Below are positions 25,935 to 34,736 of a stretch of DNA of 64,000 bases, piece after piece. Below the pieces are notes generated by a model. The model saw only the letters and a list, made by a program, of their open reading frames with translations, searched no databases and was not told the origin of the DNA. How positions within the stretch are numbered: the first letter of the stretch is position 1; each line of letters begins with the position of its first letter. Source of the DNA: Paenibacillus sp. SC116. GTDB taxonomy: Bacteria; Bacillota; Bacilli; Paenibacillales; Paenibacillaceae. The stretch lies in NCBI RefSeq assembly GCF_024733555.1, contig NZ_JANIOF010000008.1, positions 21,473 to 85,472 of the forward strand, written 5' to 3'. The translations under genes and the position numbers were made by a program.

Positions 25935-27104
25935 TCAACTGGATTTCTTCAGCATCTCATAGACTTGTTCCACGTCTTTATCTCCGCGTCCAGAAATGTT
26001 AATGATAACAATCTCATCTTGCTTCATTTGCGGAGCTAGTTTTAGGGCGTATGCGACCGCGTGCGAACTTTCGAGCGCAGGGATAATGCCTTCTGTCTTG
26101 GATAACTGCATAAACGCATCCAGAACTTCTTCGTTCGACACCGTAACATATTCTGCGCGGCCTGATTCTTTCAAATAGCTATGCTCTGGTCCTATTCCTG
26201 GATAGTCGAGACCAGCTGCAATCGAGTAAGTAGGAGCTGGATTTCCGTTCTCATCTAGCAGAACGAGACATTTGAAACCATGAAGAACAGCTGGTACCCC
26301 TTGTGTTAGTGCCGGAGCCTGGTCAGGTTCCACACCGATAACGCGGACACTAGGCTCATCCAAATAATGTGCAAATGCGCCAATCGCATTGCTTCCGCCG
26401 CCTACGCATGCAATGATGGCATCTGGAAGCCTACCCTCTGCTTTCCATATTTGTTCTTTCGACTCGCTGCTAATGATCGCTTGGAAATGACGAACGATCG
26501 TAGGGAATGGATGTGGTCCAACGGCAGATCCAAGCAAATAAAACGTCGTTTCATAATTCATAACTAAGTCATTCAAGGCCTCATCGACAGCATCTTTAAG
26601 TCGTCCTTGCCCTTTATCTACAGAAACCACGGTAGCGCCCAGCATTTCCATGCGGAACACATTGAGTGCTTGACGGCGAATATCTTCAGCTCCCATATAA
26701 ATGACGCAATCTATCCCGAACATTGCACAAACGGTAGCCGTTGCAACACCATGCTGGCCTGCGCCTGTTTCAGCGATAACGCGTTTCGCACCCATACGCT
26801 TAGCGAGAAGAATTTGGCCCAGAACATTGTTAATTTTATGAGAGCCAGTGTGATTCAAATCTTCACGCTTCAAATAGATACGAGCACCGCCCAACTGCTC
26901 TGTTAAATGTTTCGCATAGGTAAGTGGACTCGGTCGACCGACATACTCACGCAAGTAGTATTCGAATTCTGCTATAAATTCAGCGTCATCCTTGTAAGTC
27001 TCAAATGCTTCTGCTAAATGATCCAGCACCCCTTGTAATGCTGGTGGAACGTAACTTCCCCCGAATGAACCAAACATGCCTGGAGTAGATGTTGTCATAG
27101 TCAT
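25935..27104 (-). CDS. trpB: Tryptophan synthase beta chain (orphan)
   Basis: A 389-residue PLP enzyme of the TrpB1 type that condenses indole and serine. The FGGSYVPPAL start, Lys90 in HTGSHKINN (PLP Schiff base), the AETGAGQHGVATA loop, GGGSNAIG phosphate-binding loop and ESSHAVAYA end are all intact. CAGGGGGA precedes the ATG. No trpA, trpC or other tryptophan gene lies in the window, so this copy stands alone, with its own terminator. It may recycle indole or be an extra copy. No TRAP-type trinucleotide run was seen in the leader. Confidence 0.94.
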   Translation of the reverse strand: MTMTTSTPGMFGSFGGSYVPPALQGVLDHLAEAFETYKDDAEFIAEFEYYLREYVGRPSPLTYAKHLTEQLGGARIYLKREDLNHTGSHKINNVLGQILLAKRMGAKRVIAETGAGQHGVATATVCAMFGIDCVIYMGAEDIRRQALNVFRMEMLGATVVSVDKGQGRLKDAVDEALNDLVMNYETTFYLLGSAVGPHPFPTIVRHFQAIISSESKEQIWKAEGRLPDAIIACVGGGSNAIGAFAHYLDEPSVRVIGVEPDQAPALTQGVPAVLHGFKCLVLLDENGNPAPTYSIAAGLDYPGIGPEHSYLKESGRAEYVTVSNEEVLDAFMQLSKTEGIIPALESSHAVAYALKLAPQMKQDEIVIINISGRGDKDVEQVYEMLKKSS

Positions 27105-27425
27105 GGTTTGTCCCCCTGTTCGAGAATAAATAGAATGGAAAAAGGTTGAAATATTCTTATTTTAGCGGAGATTATAATGGAAAGTCTATCCTTTTAAGTG
27201 TGATAGAGAAGATATTTCTTCATCTTTACTCTTGATTATTTTTACTCGTGATTCGTAGCCCATAAGTGTAGTTTGCTTGGTGTAGGGTCTATGTTTAATA
27301 TTGGATTACAAAGATATAAATGATATAATCAATATGTGTTGGAAGCGCTATCGTAAGACGATACTTTCCTATCGGCAGCGTTTCGTGTAGAGGAGAGAGC
27401 AGTTCGAAGGAGCGGAGATACGAAC
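27105..27425. other. Divergent intergenic region between trpB and the ROK kinase
   Basis: Holds the promoters of two divergent genes. For trpB, TATAAT-like words occur near 27174-27181 on the minus strand, without a clear -35. For the kinase see the promoter entry. A hairpin TATCGT-AAG-ACGATA lies in the kinase leader at 27348-27362. Confidence 0.5.
27301..27329 (+). promoter_or_regulatory. Promoter of the ROK kinase gene
   Basis: TTGGAT (27301-27306), 17 bases, TATAAT (27324-27329). About 95 bases upstream of the start codon. Confidence 0.6.
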
Positions 27426-28310
27426 ATGACAGTACTGGGAGCTATTGAAGGCGGCGGCACGAAGTTCGTCGTCGGAATTGGAACATCGGATGGAAACATT
27501 ATTGAAACGGAATCATTCCCGACAACAACTCCAGAAGAGACGATGGAGCGTACGGTGCAATTTTTCCAAAACAAAGGTGTGGAAGCGATCGGGTTCGGCT
27601 CATTTGGCCCTGTGGATTTGAATCGTGCTAGTGATACGTATGGTCATATTGCAAAGACACCGAAACCGCATTGGAGCGGGTATGATGTTGTTGGACACTT
27701 GAAGCGTCATTTCCAAGTGCCAATCGGATTCGATACCGATGTGAATGCGGCAGCGCTTGGTGAAGCGACATGGGGTGCAGCACGAGGATTGAACAGTTGC
27801 TTGTATATTACAATCGGTACTGGCATTGGTGCAGGTGCTGTTGTAGAAGGGAAGCTCGTACATGGACTGACTCATCCTGAAATGGGGCATATCGTCGTGC
27901 CTCGTCATATAGATGATACGTATGCGGGCAAATGTCCTTACCACGGCGACTGCTTGGAAGGCTTGGCAGCAGGACCAGCGATTGAAGAGCGTTGGGGCGT
28001 TAAGGCTTACGAGTTGGGCGAAGACCATCAGGCATGGGAGTTCCAAGCTCACTATATTGCTCAAGCATTAATGAATTATATTTTGATCTTGTCCCCTGAG
28101 AAAATTGTGCTGGGCGGCGGCGTATCTAAGCAACGTCATTTGTTCCCTCGTATACACGAGAAATTGCGCCAGCTATTGAATGGGTATGTGCAGCACTCGG
28201 CTATTTTGACGGATACAGCTTCCTATATCGTATCTCCAGGCCTAGAGGATCGTGCAGGTATTACGGGCTCTCTGGCATTGGCAGTGCAAGCATTACATGA
28301 GCAGCGTTAA
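27426..28310 (+). CDS. ROK family fructokinase-type sugar kinase
   Basis: A 294-residue ROK kinase. The N-terminal phosphate loop GAIEGGGTKFVVGIG, the catalytic Asp in DTDVNAAALGE and the ATP motif TIGTGIGAGAV are present. The zinc site is in the CPYHGDCLEGLAAGPAI stretch, the form seen in fructokinases such as Bacillus GmuE (YdhR). The likely reaction is fructose (or mannose) plus ATP to the 6-phosphate. The ATG follows GAAGGAGCGG. No sugar transporter is adjacent, so the source of its substrate is not indicated. Confidence 0.88.
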   Translation: MTVLGAIEGGGTKFVVGIGTSDGNIIETESFPTTTPEETMERTVQFFQNKGVEAIGFGSFGPVDLNRASDTYGHIAKTPKPHWSGYDVVGHLKRHFQVPIGFDTDVNAAALGEATWGAARGLNSCLYITIGTGIGAGAVVEGKLVHGLTHPEMGHIVVPRHIDDTYAGKCPYHGDCLEGLAAGPAIEERWGVKAYELGEDHQAWEFQAHYIAQALMNYILILSPEKIVLGGGVSKQRHLFPRIHEKLRQLLNGYVQHSAILTDTASYIVSPGLEDRAGITGSLALAVQALHEQR

Positions 28311-28460
28311 TTGATGATTAACTGGTGCGCAAATCGGTGCCGTTAATAAGGTTGTAGATAGAAACGTCGTTATTGTTTTTAAATATAACTTAGCAATAAA
28401 AAGCGTCCCACATTCGTGGAGATTCTGTTTATAGCTAGTAGTTTGAGTATTGCTTCAATA

Positions 28461-28517
28461 GAAGCCTCCAAACATCCTCTCTTGAACATTAACATTGGAT
28501 GCTTGGAGGCTTTTTTG
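28461..28517 (+). terminator. Terminator downstream of the ROK kinase
   Basis: GAAGCCTCCAA and CATCC on the left, GGATG and TTGGAGGCTT on the right, then T6. About 150 bases after the stop. Confidence 0.8.
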
Positions 28518-29175
28518 CTTGTATTGTATATAGTATAGACTCTTGCCTTGTAGCAAACAGGTATATTGGACACACATACAACGGACAAATAAGTAGTTAC
28601 GAAACCGATACGAATTTCCGTGTGATAGCCGTGTAGAAACCTAAAAACCTAAAAACCAAAACCCCAAAAAGAACGTCTTCGCTCCATACTAAGTTGATCC
28701 TCTCTACTTTATCCGCTAAGACCTATCTGTTTGTAAGAATTCCTGCGAAAATACATCAATTGAGCCCTCTTTTTGCCTTAAGCAGCTAATTCCTGCGATT
28801 CTGCATCCTTTTCTAGCTGTTTTCCTTACTAAACTTAAAAGTGAAGTAAAAGCCTGCACATCCGCATCAATTTCCCTTGTGTAACTACTTTTGACTTAAA
28901 AGTATGCACTTTTGCAGTTATGCAGTTAGAAGTACGTCGAACCTTACAACTTAATCAGCGGGCACACCAAAACACCAAAGGAAGCTTGGGAGAGTTTGTA
29001 CTTTTCATTTTTAAAATGCTTGGGATATACGACTCAATGTGTTTAAAGATTTATTTCGGATCAGTCATATAGGTGCTCTTATTTCAATAGAGTTTGTGAT
29101 TAAGGAAACGGAATGGGATTAGGTTTAACAGTTGATGATTGAGATGGTTTCATATACAATACAACTTGCGTAAAG
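28518..29175. other. Long intergenic region before the biotin operon
   Basis: No gene seen. About 28635-28665 holds a short CCTAAAAA/CCAAAACC run. From 28725 to 28945 lies the degenerate repeat region B described separately. The remainder is AT-rich without clear signals until the BirA-type site. Confidence 0.6.
28725..28945. repeat. Degenerate intergenic repeat region B
   Basis: Shares words with region A at 3945-4175: AAAATACATCAATTGAGCC here against AAAATACATTTATTTAAGCC there, TTAAAAGTATGCACTTTTGC here against AAAATAGATGCACTTTTGTC there, and repeated CCTGCGAAAA/CCTGCGATT blocks. Units are imperfect and of variable length. No terminal repeats or coding frame. Confidence 0.5.
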
Positions 29176-29208
29176 TGTTAACCCATATGTTTTAGTATAA
29201 GGTTTACA
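29176..29208 (+). promoter_or_regulatory. BirA-type biotin operator
   Basis: TGTTAACC, 17 bases, GGTTTACA: an inverted repeat with the arm sequences of known biotin-repressor sites, 45 bases ahead of bioD. The spacer is a little longer than in the best-known sites. Predicts repression of the operon by BirA with biotinyl-AMP. Confidence 0.72.
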
Positions 29209-29253
29209 AATATAACGAATATGAGGTATCTACAGTAAATAAAGAGGTGAACG

Positions 29254-30033
29254 ATGGCGCTTCTTGATAGACGTTTTGGCAAAGGGTTATTTATATCAGC
29301 GACAGGGACAGAAATAGGAAAAACGGTTGTCGCTTCAGGAATTTCACATTGGATGCATATACATAAGTTAGGCACAACTGCACTTTGGAAACCGATCCAA
29401 AGCGGAGTGGAGTTAGGAAGCATAGAGGCAGATAGTTATCTGTTGTTGAAAGGTTCAGGGTTGACAAATGTGGAGGAACGTAACCTCGTTACATGGACTT
29501 TTCGCGAACCGTTGGCACCATGGGCCGCTGCTAAGCGAGAGGGTCTGGAAATCGGCATGACAGAGCTTATTGCAGAAGGTGAGCGGAGAATGGAAGCAGC
29601 AGACAGGCTCGTTATTGAGGGAGCGGGTGGTGTGGCTGTTCCATTTAATGCTCGGCATACGATGTCGGATTTGGTCGCGGCGCTTCAATTGCCTATGTTA
29701 ATCGTAGCTGCTCCGATGCTGGGAACGGTAAGCCATACGGTTACAGCAGTGCAATATGCCCAATCAAGAGGCGTGAAGGATATTGCGGTTGTGTTTGGTG
29801 CCGCGTTGATTAAGCCGACCTCTCAAGGGAACAAAGCTGCTTATGAGCAGCAGTTGCACGAAAATGCCGAGATGATTGAGTCGTTAGCTGAAGTTCCGGT
29901 ATTAGGCGCTGTGCCATATCTTCCGCACCCCAATAGGATGGATGAGGAACTTTGGGTCAACTGGCGTAAAGATTGGCTGCGTGAAACAGCTCATATAACA
30001 GCTTTGTATGATTGGTTGAATGCTCGGTTGTAA
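29254..30033 (+). CDS. bioD: Dethiobiotin synthetase
   Basis: A 259-residue ATP-dependent enzyme that closes the ureido ring of dethiobiotin from diaminopelargonate. The P-loop GTEIGKT is at about residues 18-24, followed by WKPIQSG; the VIEGAGGVAVPF motif is at about 123-134. Start ATG with AAGAGGTGA upstream. First gene of the operon, directly downstream of the BirA-type site. bioA, needed for the preceding step, is not in this window. Confidence 0.95.
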   Translation: MALLDRRFGKGLFISATGTEIGKTVVASGISHWMHIHKLGTTALWKPIQSGVELGSIEADSYLLLKGSGLTNVEERNLVTWTFREPLAPWAAAKREGLEIGMTELIAEGERRMEAADRLVIEGAGGVAVPFNARHTMSDLVAALQLPMLIVAAPMLGTVSHTVTAVQYAQSRGVKDIAVVFGAALIKPTSQGNKAAYEQQLHENAEMIESLAEVPVLGAVPYLPHPNRMDEELWVNWRKDWLRETAHITALYDWLNARL

Positions 30034-30061
30034 AAGAACAATTCGATATATAGGTGAGAGG

Positions 30062-31072
30062 ATGGGGAAGAAGATGTCTATGATGATGGTGGAGCAAGAT
30101 TGGTTAGGGTTAGCGCGTAAAGCAATTGCTGGGGAGTCGATTACACGTGAGGAAGCGCTAAGTATAATCAGAGCGGATGATGATGAAGTATTGGCGATTA
30201 TGGATGCTGCATTCCGTATAAGAAAGCAGTTTTACGGTAAAAAAGTAAAGCTCAATCTCATTATTAATGCGAAAAGTGGCTTATGCCCAGAAGACTGTGG
30301 CTATTGCTCACAATCTCGTGTTGCGACTACTCCTGTCGATAAATACCCGTTGCTTGAGAAAGGTGTGCTCATAGACGGTGCCCGCAGAGCAATGGAAATG
30401 CAGGTGGGTACGTATTGCATCGTAGCCAGCGGACGTGGGCCGACGAATCGTGAACTGAATCAAGTAATTGAAGCCGTGCAGGAAATTAAGTCATCTATGC
30501 CGATGAAAATATGTGCTTGTCTCGGTATTTTGTCTGAAGAGCAAGCGAAACGGCTTAAAGAAGCAGGCGTAGATCGATACAATCATAATCTCAATACGAG
30601 TGCTGATCATTACTCTCATATTACTTCTACCCACACTTACGAGGATAGAATTGAAACGGTTGAGACAGCTAAGTATGCTGGCATGTCACCTTGTTCTGGT
30701 GTCATTATCGGCATGGGAGAATCGGATGAGCAGCTGGTGGATGTAGCGTTTGCTCTTCGTGAAATTGATGCGGATTCCATTCCTGTGAACTTTTTAAATG
30801 CGATTCCGGGAACGCCGCTTGAGAAGCTGTCTAATTTGGATCCTCGACGCTGCTTGAAGGCATTGGCTTTGTTACGGTTCGTATGTCCGACAAAGGAGAT
30901 TCGGGCTTCTGGCGGTAGGGAAGTTAATTTGCGCTCTATGCAAGTGTTGGCGCTCTATGCTGCTAACTCGGTGTTTGTTGGCAACTATTTGACGACAGAG
31001 GGACAAGAGGCTTCTGCTGATCACGCCATGATTGAAGATATCGGATTCGAGATTGAAAAATGTGCACTGTAG
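30062..31072 (+). CDS. bioB: Biotin synthase
   Basis: A radical-SAM enzyme of 336 residues from the preferred ATG at 30062 (GGTGAGAGG just upstream); 30074 is an alternative, and the frame reaches back into bioD to 30020. The radical-SAM cluster cysteines are Cys75, Cys79 and Cys82 (CPEDCGYC). The NHNLNTS segment and the VNFLNAIPGTPLE motif are intact. It inserts sulfur into dethiobiotin. The gap to bioD is 28 bases, so the two are co-transcribed. Confidence 0.96.
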   Translation: MGKKMSMMMVEQDWLGLARKAIAGESITREEALSIIRADDDEVLAIMDAAFRIRKQFYGKKVKLNLIINAKSGLCPEDCGYCSQSRVATTPVDKYPLLEKGVLIDGARRAMEMQVGTYCIVASGRGPTNRELNQVIEAVQEIKSSMPMKICACLGILSEEQAKRLKEAGVDRYNHNLNTSADHYSHITSTHTYEDRIETVETAKYAGMSPCSGVIIGMGESDEQLVDVAFALREIDADSIPVNFLNAIPGTPLEKLSNLDPRRCLKALALLRFVCPTKEIRASGGREVNLRSMQVLALYAANSVFVGNYLTTEGQEASADHAMIEDIGFEIEKCAL

Positions 31073-31130
31073 GTCATAGTGAAAAAATATATGCAGGGAA
31101 ACTGGTGCGGAGGAGGTTCTTCCTCAAACG

Positions 31131-32339
31131 ATGAGTTCAACAAGATACGATTGGATGCATCAGGAACTGGAGCGATTGGAAGCTGAAGATCGTCTACGCA
31201 GTATGACGGAGAGCCATTGGCTGGACGATGGTTTTATGGAACGAGACGGAGTTCGTATGCTGAATCTTGCATCCAATCATTATTTGGGATTGAATCCGTG
31301 GTTGGATGACTGCGGTTGGGAGCAAGTAAAGGCATGGTGCCGGCAGTATGGTGAGCCAGGCGTGCGTATTGGCTCGGGAGCTTCGAGGCTCATATCTGGT
31401 CATGATGGGGTGCATGCTCAGTTAGAGCGGGAGATAGCAAAATTCAAAGGACGGCAGGCTGCGCTCGTGTTCACGAGTGGATATATGGCCAACGTTGGTA
31501 GCATTGCTGCGCTAGTAGGACGGAATGATGCTGTGTTCAGTGATCGATTGAATCATGCCAGCATTGTAGATGGAGCATTGTTAAGCCGAGCTCACATGTA
31601 TCGGTATTCGCATCTTGATATGAACAAGCTGGAGTATCAGTTGCAACAGTGGAGCAAGACGCTGGAGGGAAAACGCAATCAAGCGTTGATCGTAAGCGAT
31701 GCGGTATTTAGTATGGATGGCACCGTTGCGCCATTACGTGATCTGGTATTGCTGAAGGAGCGCTATAATGCGCTCCTTCTTATTGATGAGGCGCATAGCA
31801 GCGGTGTATATGGTGCTAAAGGGCGAGGTTTGTGCCATGAGCTAGGCATGCATGAACGTGTCGATATCGTGATGGGTACATTCGGTAAAGCATTTGGTGC
31901 AGTAGGAGCCTATATTGCTGCGGACGACATCGTGATTCGTTATATGATTAATCGCGCCCGTACGTTGATCTACAACACGGGATTGCCTCCGTTAATGGCG
32001 GCGCTCATACTTATGCGTTTGGAACAGGTGAAGGATGCGGATGATTCGCGGATAGCGCTTATGCGGAACGCTGTTCTACTGCGTGAAGGATTAAAAGGAG
32101 CGGGATTGAATGCAGGTGTGGGAAACAGCCATATCGTTCCGCTCATACTTGGTACAGATGAGAGGGCTGTGGCGATTAGCCGCAAGCTTGCTCAATCAGG
32201 GATAGCGGGTATTGCGATTAGACCGCCAACCGTTCCAGAAGGTACGGCTCGAATTCGATTCACGCCGATGGCTTCTCAATCGGAAGATGAGCTGCGCAAA
32301 GCAGTTTCCATCATTACGAAGGTGGTTCGAGAAACCTGA
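31131..32339 (+). CDS. bioF: 8-amino-7-oxononanoate synthase
   Basis: A 402-residue PLP enzyme that condenses pimeloyl thioester with alanine. NLASNHYLGL, the VFTSGYMANVG stretch, LLIDEAHSSGVYG and the PLP lysine in GTFGKAFGAVGAY are present. GGAGGAGG lies 14 bases before the ATG, unusually far, and GAGGA/TCCTC (31110-31114 and 31121-31125) can form a small hairpin over the site. No better start was found. Third gene of the operon. Confidence 0.95.
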   Translation: MSSTRYDWMHQELERLEAEDRLRSMTESHWLDDGFMERDGVRMLNLASNHYLGLNPWLDDCGWEQVKAWCRQYGEPGVRIGSGASRLISGHDGVHAQLEREIAKFKGRQAALVFTSGYMANVGSIAALVGRNDAVFSDRLNHASIVDGALLSRAHMYRYSHLDMNKLEYQLQQWSKTLEGKRNQALIVSDAVFSMDGTVAPLRDLVLLKERYNALLLIDEAHSSGVYGAKGRGLCHELGMHERVDIVMGTFGKAFGAVGAYIAADDIVIRYMINRARTLIYNTGLPPLMAALILMRLEQVKDADDSRIALMRNAVLLREGLKGAGLNAGVGNSHIVPLILGTDERAVAISRKLAQSGIAGIAIRPPTVPEGTARIRFTPMASQSEDELRKAVSIITKVVRET

Positions 32340-32447
32340 GGGGAAGGGCAGAAGTACGCTGTGAACATTCATATAGATTCATATGAATTCATTGATGCAG
32401 GGTCTTATTGTGCACAAAGATGAGCGAGAAAGGGGGGGCTGGAGCCA

Positions 32448-33515
32448 ATGAACAGAAGCCAACTCAGCGTTAATGACAGTTATATATGGATTCACGGCTG
32501 GGGAGCCAGTGAACAGCTGTGGCACCATGCTGCTAAGGCGCTTCCCGATGCGGCTCATCATTATGTTAGTTTTAGGGACTGCGATTCATCGGATGAAATG
32601 GCAGCAGAGATTATGGAACGAGTGGCTACTGTAGCTGTAAACTCGCAGCGCTGCCATCTCGTCGGCTGGTCCATGGGCGGCATGCTGGCGATTGAGGCGG
32701 CTGCCAAGTGGTTACGCGAAGCGGGCAGTGGTATGCGAAGTGAAGAAGAAGTGAGACCATGCGATGCGGGTAGTGGCACGGGCAGTGGGGAAGGGTTAGA
32801 GCTACGTGGAGAGGAAAGTAGTATTCGAAGTGGGGAAGGCATAAGGTTGTGTGGAGAGGAAAATGGCATACGAAACGGGGAAAGCAAGGAGTTGCACAAA
32901 GCGGGAAGCGGGGAAGATATGAGGCTGCGCGAAGTGATAAGCAATGCGCGGAGCCGGGGAAATGTAAGGCTCCGGCAGCCTAACGAAGAGCTGCTCGCGA
33001 GCCTCGTGCTGGTGGGCTCGACGCTGCGATTCGTCGCGCCGACCAGCACGGAGGGGTGGCCCCTGCGCGTATTGCAGCGCATGCGGCAGCGGCTGGCCGC
33101 CGCGCCAGAGCAAACGCTCCGCGAATTCGCGGTGCGCTTGCTAGCTCCGGCGGAGTGGCAGCAGCATGAGCCGTTGGAAGCGACGCTTATCGAGCGCTTC
33201 CAACAGCCTGGCTTTACGCCCGCGGGATTGGACGCGGGCTTAGCCTACTTAGCATCCGCTAACTTAACGGATGCGTGGGCGCAGCTATGCGCAGCGCAGC
33301 TCCCCGTGTTATGGCTGCACGGGGAGCAAGACCCGCTAGTGCCTATAGGCGCGCAAGCAGAAGCGCGCCGCCTAGCGGGTCCCAACGCACGGTCCGTCGA
33401 ATACCGGCGTCTAACCGGACAAGGGCATGTCCCATTCTTGACCCATCCACGCGAATGGGATGAGGAGGTAAGCCGCTGGCATGAACAATTCCAGCTCCAA
33501 CAAGTCACACCATAG
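32448..33515 (+). CDS. bioH: BioH-type pimeloyl-ACP methyl ester esterase with repeat insertion
   Basis: A 355-residue alpha/beta hydrolase. Oxyanion WIHGWGASEQLW at residues 14-25; nucleophile Ser75 in GWSMGG; Asp in LWLHGEQDPLVPIG and His in GQGHVPFLTHP near the C-terminus. Its place before bioC marks it as the BioH that releases pimeloyl-ACP from its methyl ester. Odd: residues 92-177, inserted between the nucleophile helix and the next strand (LLASLVLVGS), are six tandem copies of a 15-residue unit, making it about 85 residues longer than a usual BioH. The region after the repeat is GC-rich and full of inverted repeats. It overlaps bioC by 35 bases. Confidence 0.85.
   Translation: MNRSQLSVNDSYIWIHGWGASEQLWHHAAKALPDAAHHYVSFRDCDSSDEMAAEIMERVATVAVNSQRCHLVGWSMGGMLAIEAAAKWLREAGSGMRSEEEVRPCDAGSGTGSGEGLELRGEESSIRSGEGIRLCGEENGIRNGESKELHKAGSGEDMRLREVISNARSRGNVRLRQPNEELLASLVLVGSTLRFVAPTSTEGWPLRVLQRMRQRLAAAPEQTLREFAVRLLAPAEWQQHEPLEATLIERFQQPGFTPAGLDAGLAYLASANLTDAWAQLCAAQLPVLWLHGEQDPLVPIGAQAEARRLAGPNARSVEYRRLTGQGHVPFLTHPREWDEEVSRWHEQFQLQQVTP
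32721..32978 (+). repeat. In-frame 45-base tandem repeat inside bioH
   Basis: Units start at 32721, 32766, 32811, 32856, 32901 (a short 33-base unit) and 32934. Encoded units begin AGSGMRSEEEVRPCD, AGSGTGSGEGLELRG, EESSIRSGEGIRLCG and EENGIRNGESKELHK: diverged but clearly alike, with a Gly-Glu centre followed by an LR/LC core. Both the 45-base period and the frame are kept. Confidence 0.88.
33005..33460. repeat. Inverted-repeat-saturated GC-rich patch in bioH
   Basis: Perfect arm pairs in order: CGTGCTGGT/ACCAGCACG (33005, 33042); the 14-base palindrome CCGCGAATTCGCGG (33119); GTTGGAAGCG/CGCTTCCAAC (33173, 33195); GCCCGCG/CGCGGGC (33218, 33233); GCATCCG/CGGATGC (33252, 33268); GCTCCCCGTG/CACGGGGAGC (33299, 33318); GACCCGCTAG/CTAGCGGGTC (33330, 33372) enclosing GGCGCGC/GCGCGCC (33348, 33363); TCCCATTC/GAATGGGA (33430, 33453). 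Confidence 0.9.
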
Positions 33516-34458
33516 CGGGGGAATATCACCCCGGATTAACAAAGAGATCGTTGGGCAGCGATTTGATCGTCGTGCGCATGAGTACGACCGCTACGCTGAC
33601 GTTCAAATAGAAATGATTCGAACACTGCTGGATTGGCGGCCTGTGCAGCAGCATATGCAACTGCTCGCAGATCTGCATAGCGATCAAAATTCACGCAATC
33701 GTGAGCCAATAAAGCTGCTCGACATCGGCTGTGGTACAGGTGCGTTGACGCAAGCCGCAGTCTCAACCTCAGCCATGCCGTCATCAGCCCAACTATCATT
33801 ATTGGACATATCATCACGCATGCTGCAAGAAGCACAACGGAAGCTGATGCTTACAGGATATGACGTTGAGCAATTACAGCTTATTGAAGCGGATGCAGAG
33901 AAGTGGGCTGTTGTCGACGTCGATACCGACAGCGATACTGGCAACGACATCCCAAGCCAAGACAGCTATGACCTCATCTTATCGAGCGCTGCGTTTCAAT
34001 GGTTCAATCAACCACAATCAACACTGCAAGCAATCTATAGACGTTTGCGACCAAGAGGCATGATCGCATTCGCTACCTTTATGCCAGGTACACTGCAGCA
34101 ATTGCACGATGCTTGTGCCTATGCGGACAGTCAGTTTAACTTCGAAGTGGTTCCGCGTGGACAAGCATATGTTAATGGGGTGGATTGGCAAGTGTGGATA
34201 GGAGAGTACGCCTCTTCTTCTGCTTGGATGGAGCAAGAGTGGACGTTGAGCTATAACAGCATTGAGGAAATGCTTCAACGCGTGCGTCGAATTGGAGCGA
34301 GCAATGCGCTTCAGCAGCATTCAACCCCGATTACGCGAAAATGGCTTCATTATATGAAGGAATATTACTACGAACATCATGGAACGGAAGACGGCGGTGT
34401 TCATTTAACCTATCGAGCAGGATTTGGGTATATCAGCAACGAACAGATCTCGAATTAG
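33481..34458 (+). CDS. bioC: Malonyl-ACP O-methyltransferase
   Basis: A 325-residue SAM-dependent methyltransferase, which caps malonyl-ACP so that the fatty-acid machinery can make pimeloyl-ACP methyl ester. It has the N-terminal RFDRRAHEYDRYADVQ motif typical of BioC, the SAM loop LLDIGCGTGALTQ at about residues 79-91, and the post-II motif YDLILSSAAFQWFNQP. Longer than many BioC proteins (about 250-270) through extra segments. ATG with GAGGAGGT upstream, inside bioH. Last gene of the operon. Confidence 0.92.
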   Translation: MNNSSSNKSHHSGGISPRINKEIVGQRFDRRAHEYDRYADVQIEMIRTLLDWRPVQQHMQLLADLHSDQNSRNREPIKLLDIGCGTGALTQAAVSTSAMPSSAQLSLLDISSRMLQEAQRKLMLTGYDVEQLQLIEADAEKWAVVDVDTDSDTGNDIPSQDSYDLILSSAAFQWFNQPQSTLQAIYRRLRPRGMIAFATFMPGTLQQLHDACAYADSQFNFEVVPRGQAYVNGVDWQVWIGEYASSSAWMEQEWTLSYNSIEEMLQRVRRIGASNALQQHSTPITRKWLHYMKEYYYEHHGTEDGGVHLTYRAGFGYISNEQISN

Positions 34459-34736
34459 TTAAAATTAACGCATCAAACAACAATCGAACAGCTGGCATGT
34501 TTCAGCTATCTTACTGAGAGGTAATGACTTCAGTATGAGACTAGGGCGATTAGGAATAGACGTTACCAAGTTGTATGAATTGCTTGTTTAAAGTGCATCT
34601 TATAAGAGCGGCTATCGCTAGTAAGCAGCCGATTTTCAGCATATCATTGGAAAATATGTTGCAGTGCCCTGCTTGCTTGCATCCGCTGATTCAAAATGTT
34701 AAAATGACTTATATACTTTTTAAGTGGAATGCAATA
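34459..34736. other. Spacer between the biotin operon and the PTS leader
   Basis: No gene. A weak stem CGGCT/AGCCG near 34611-34634 followed by ATTTT may end the biotin transcript. A possible promoter for the crr leader is TTCAAA (34690-34695), 16 bases, TATACT (34712-34717). Confidence 0.45.
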
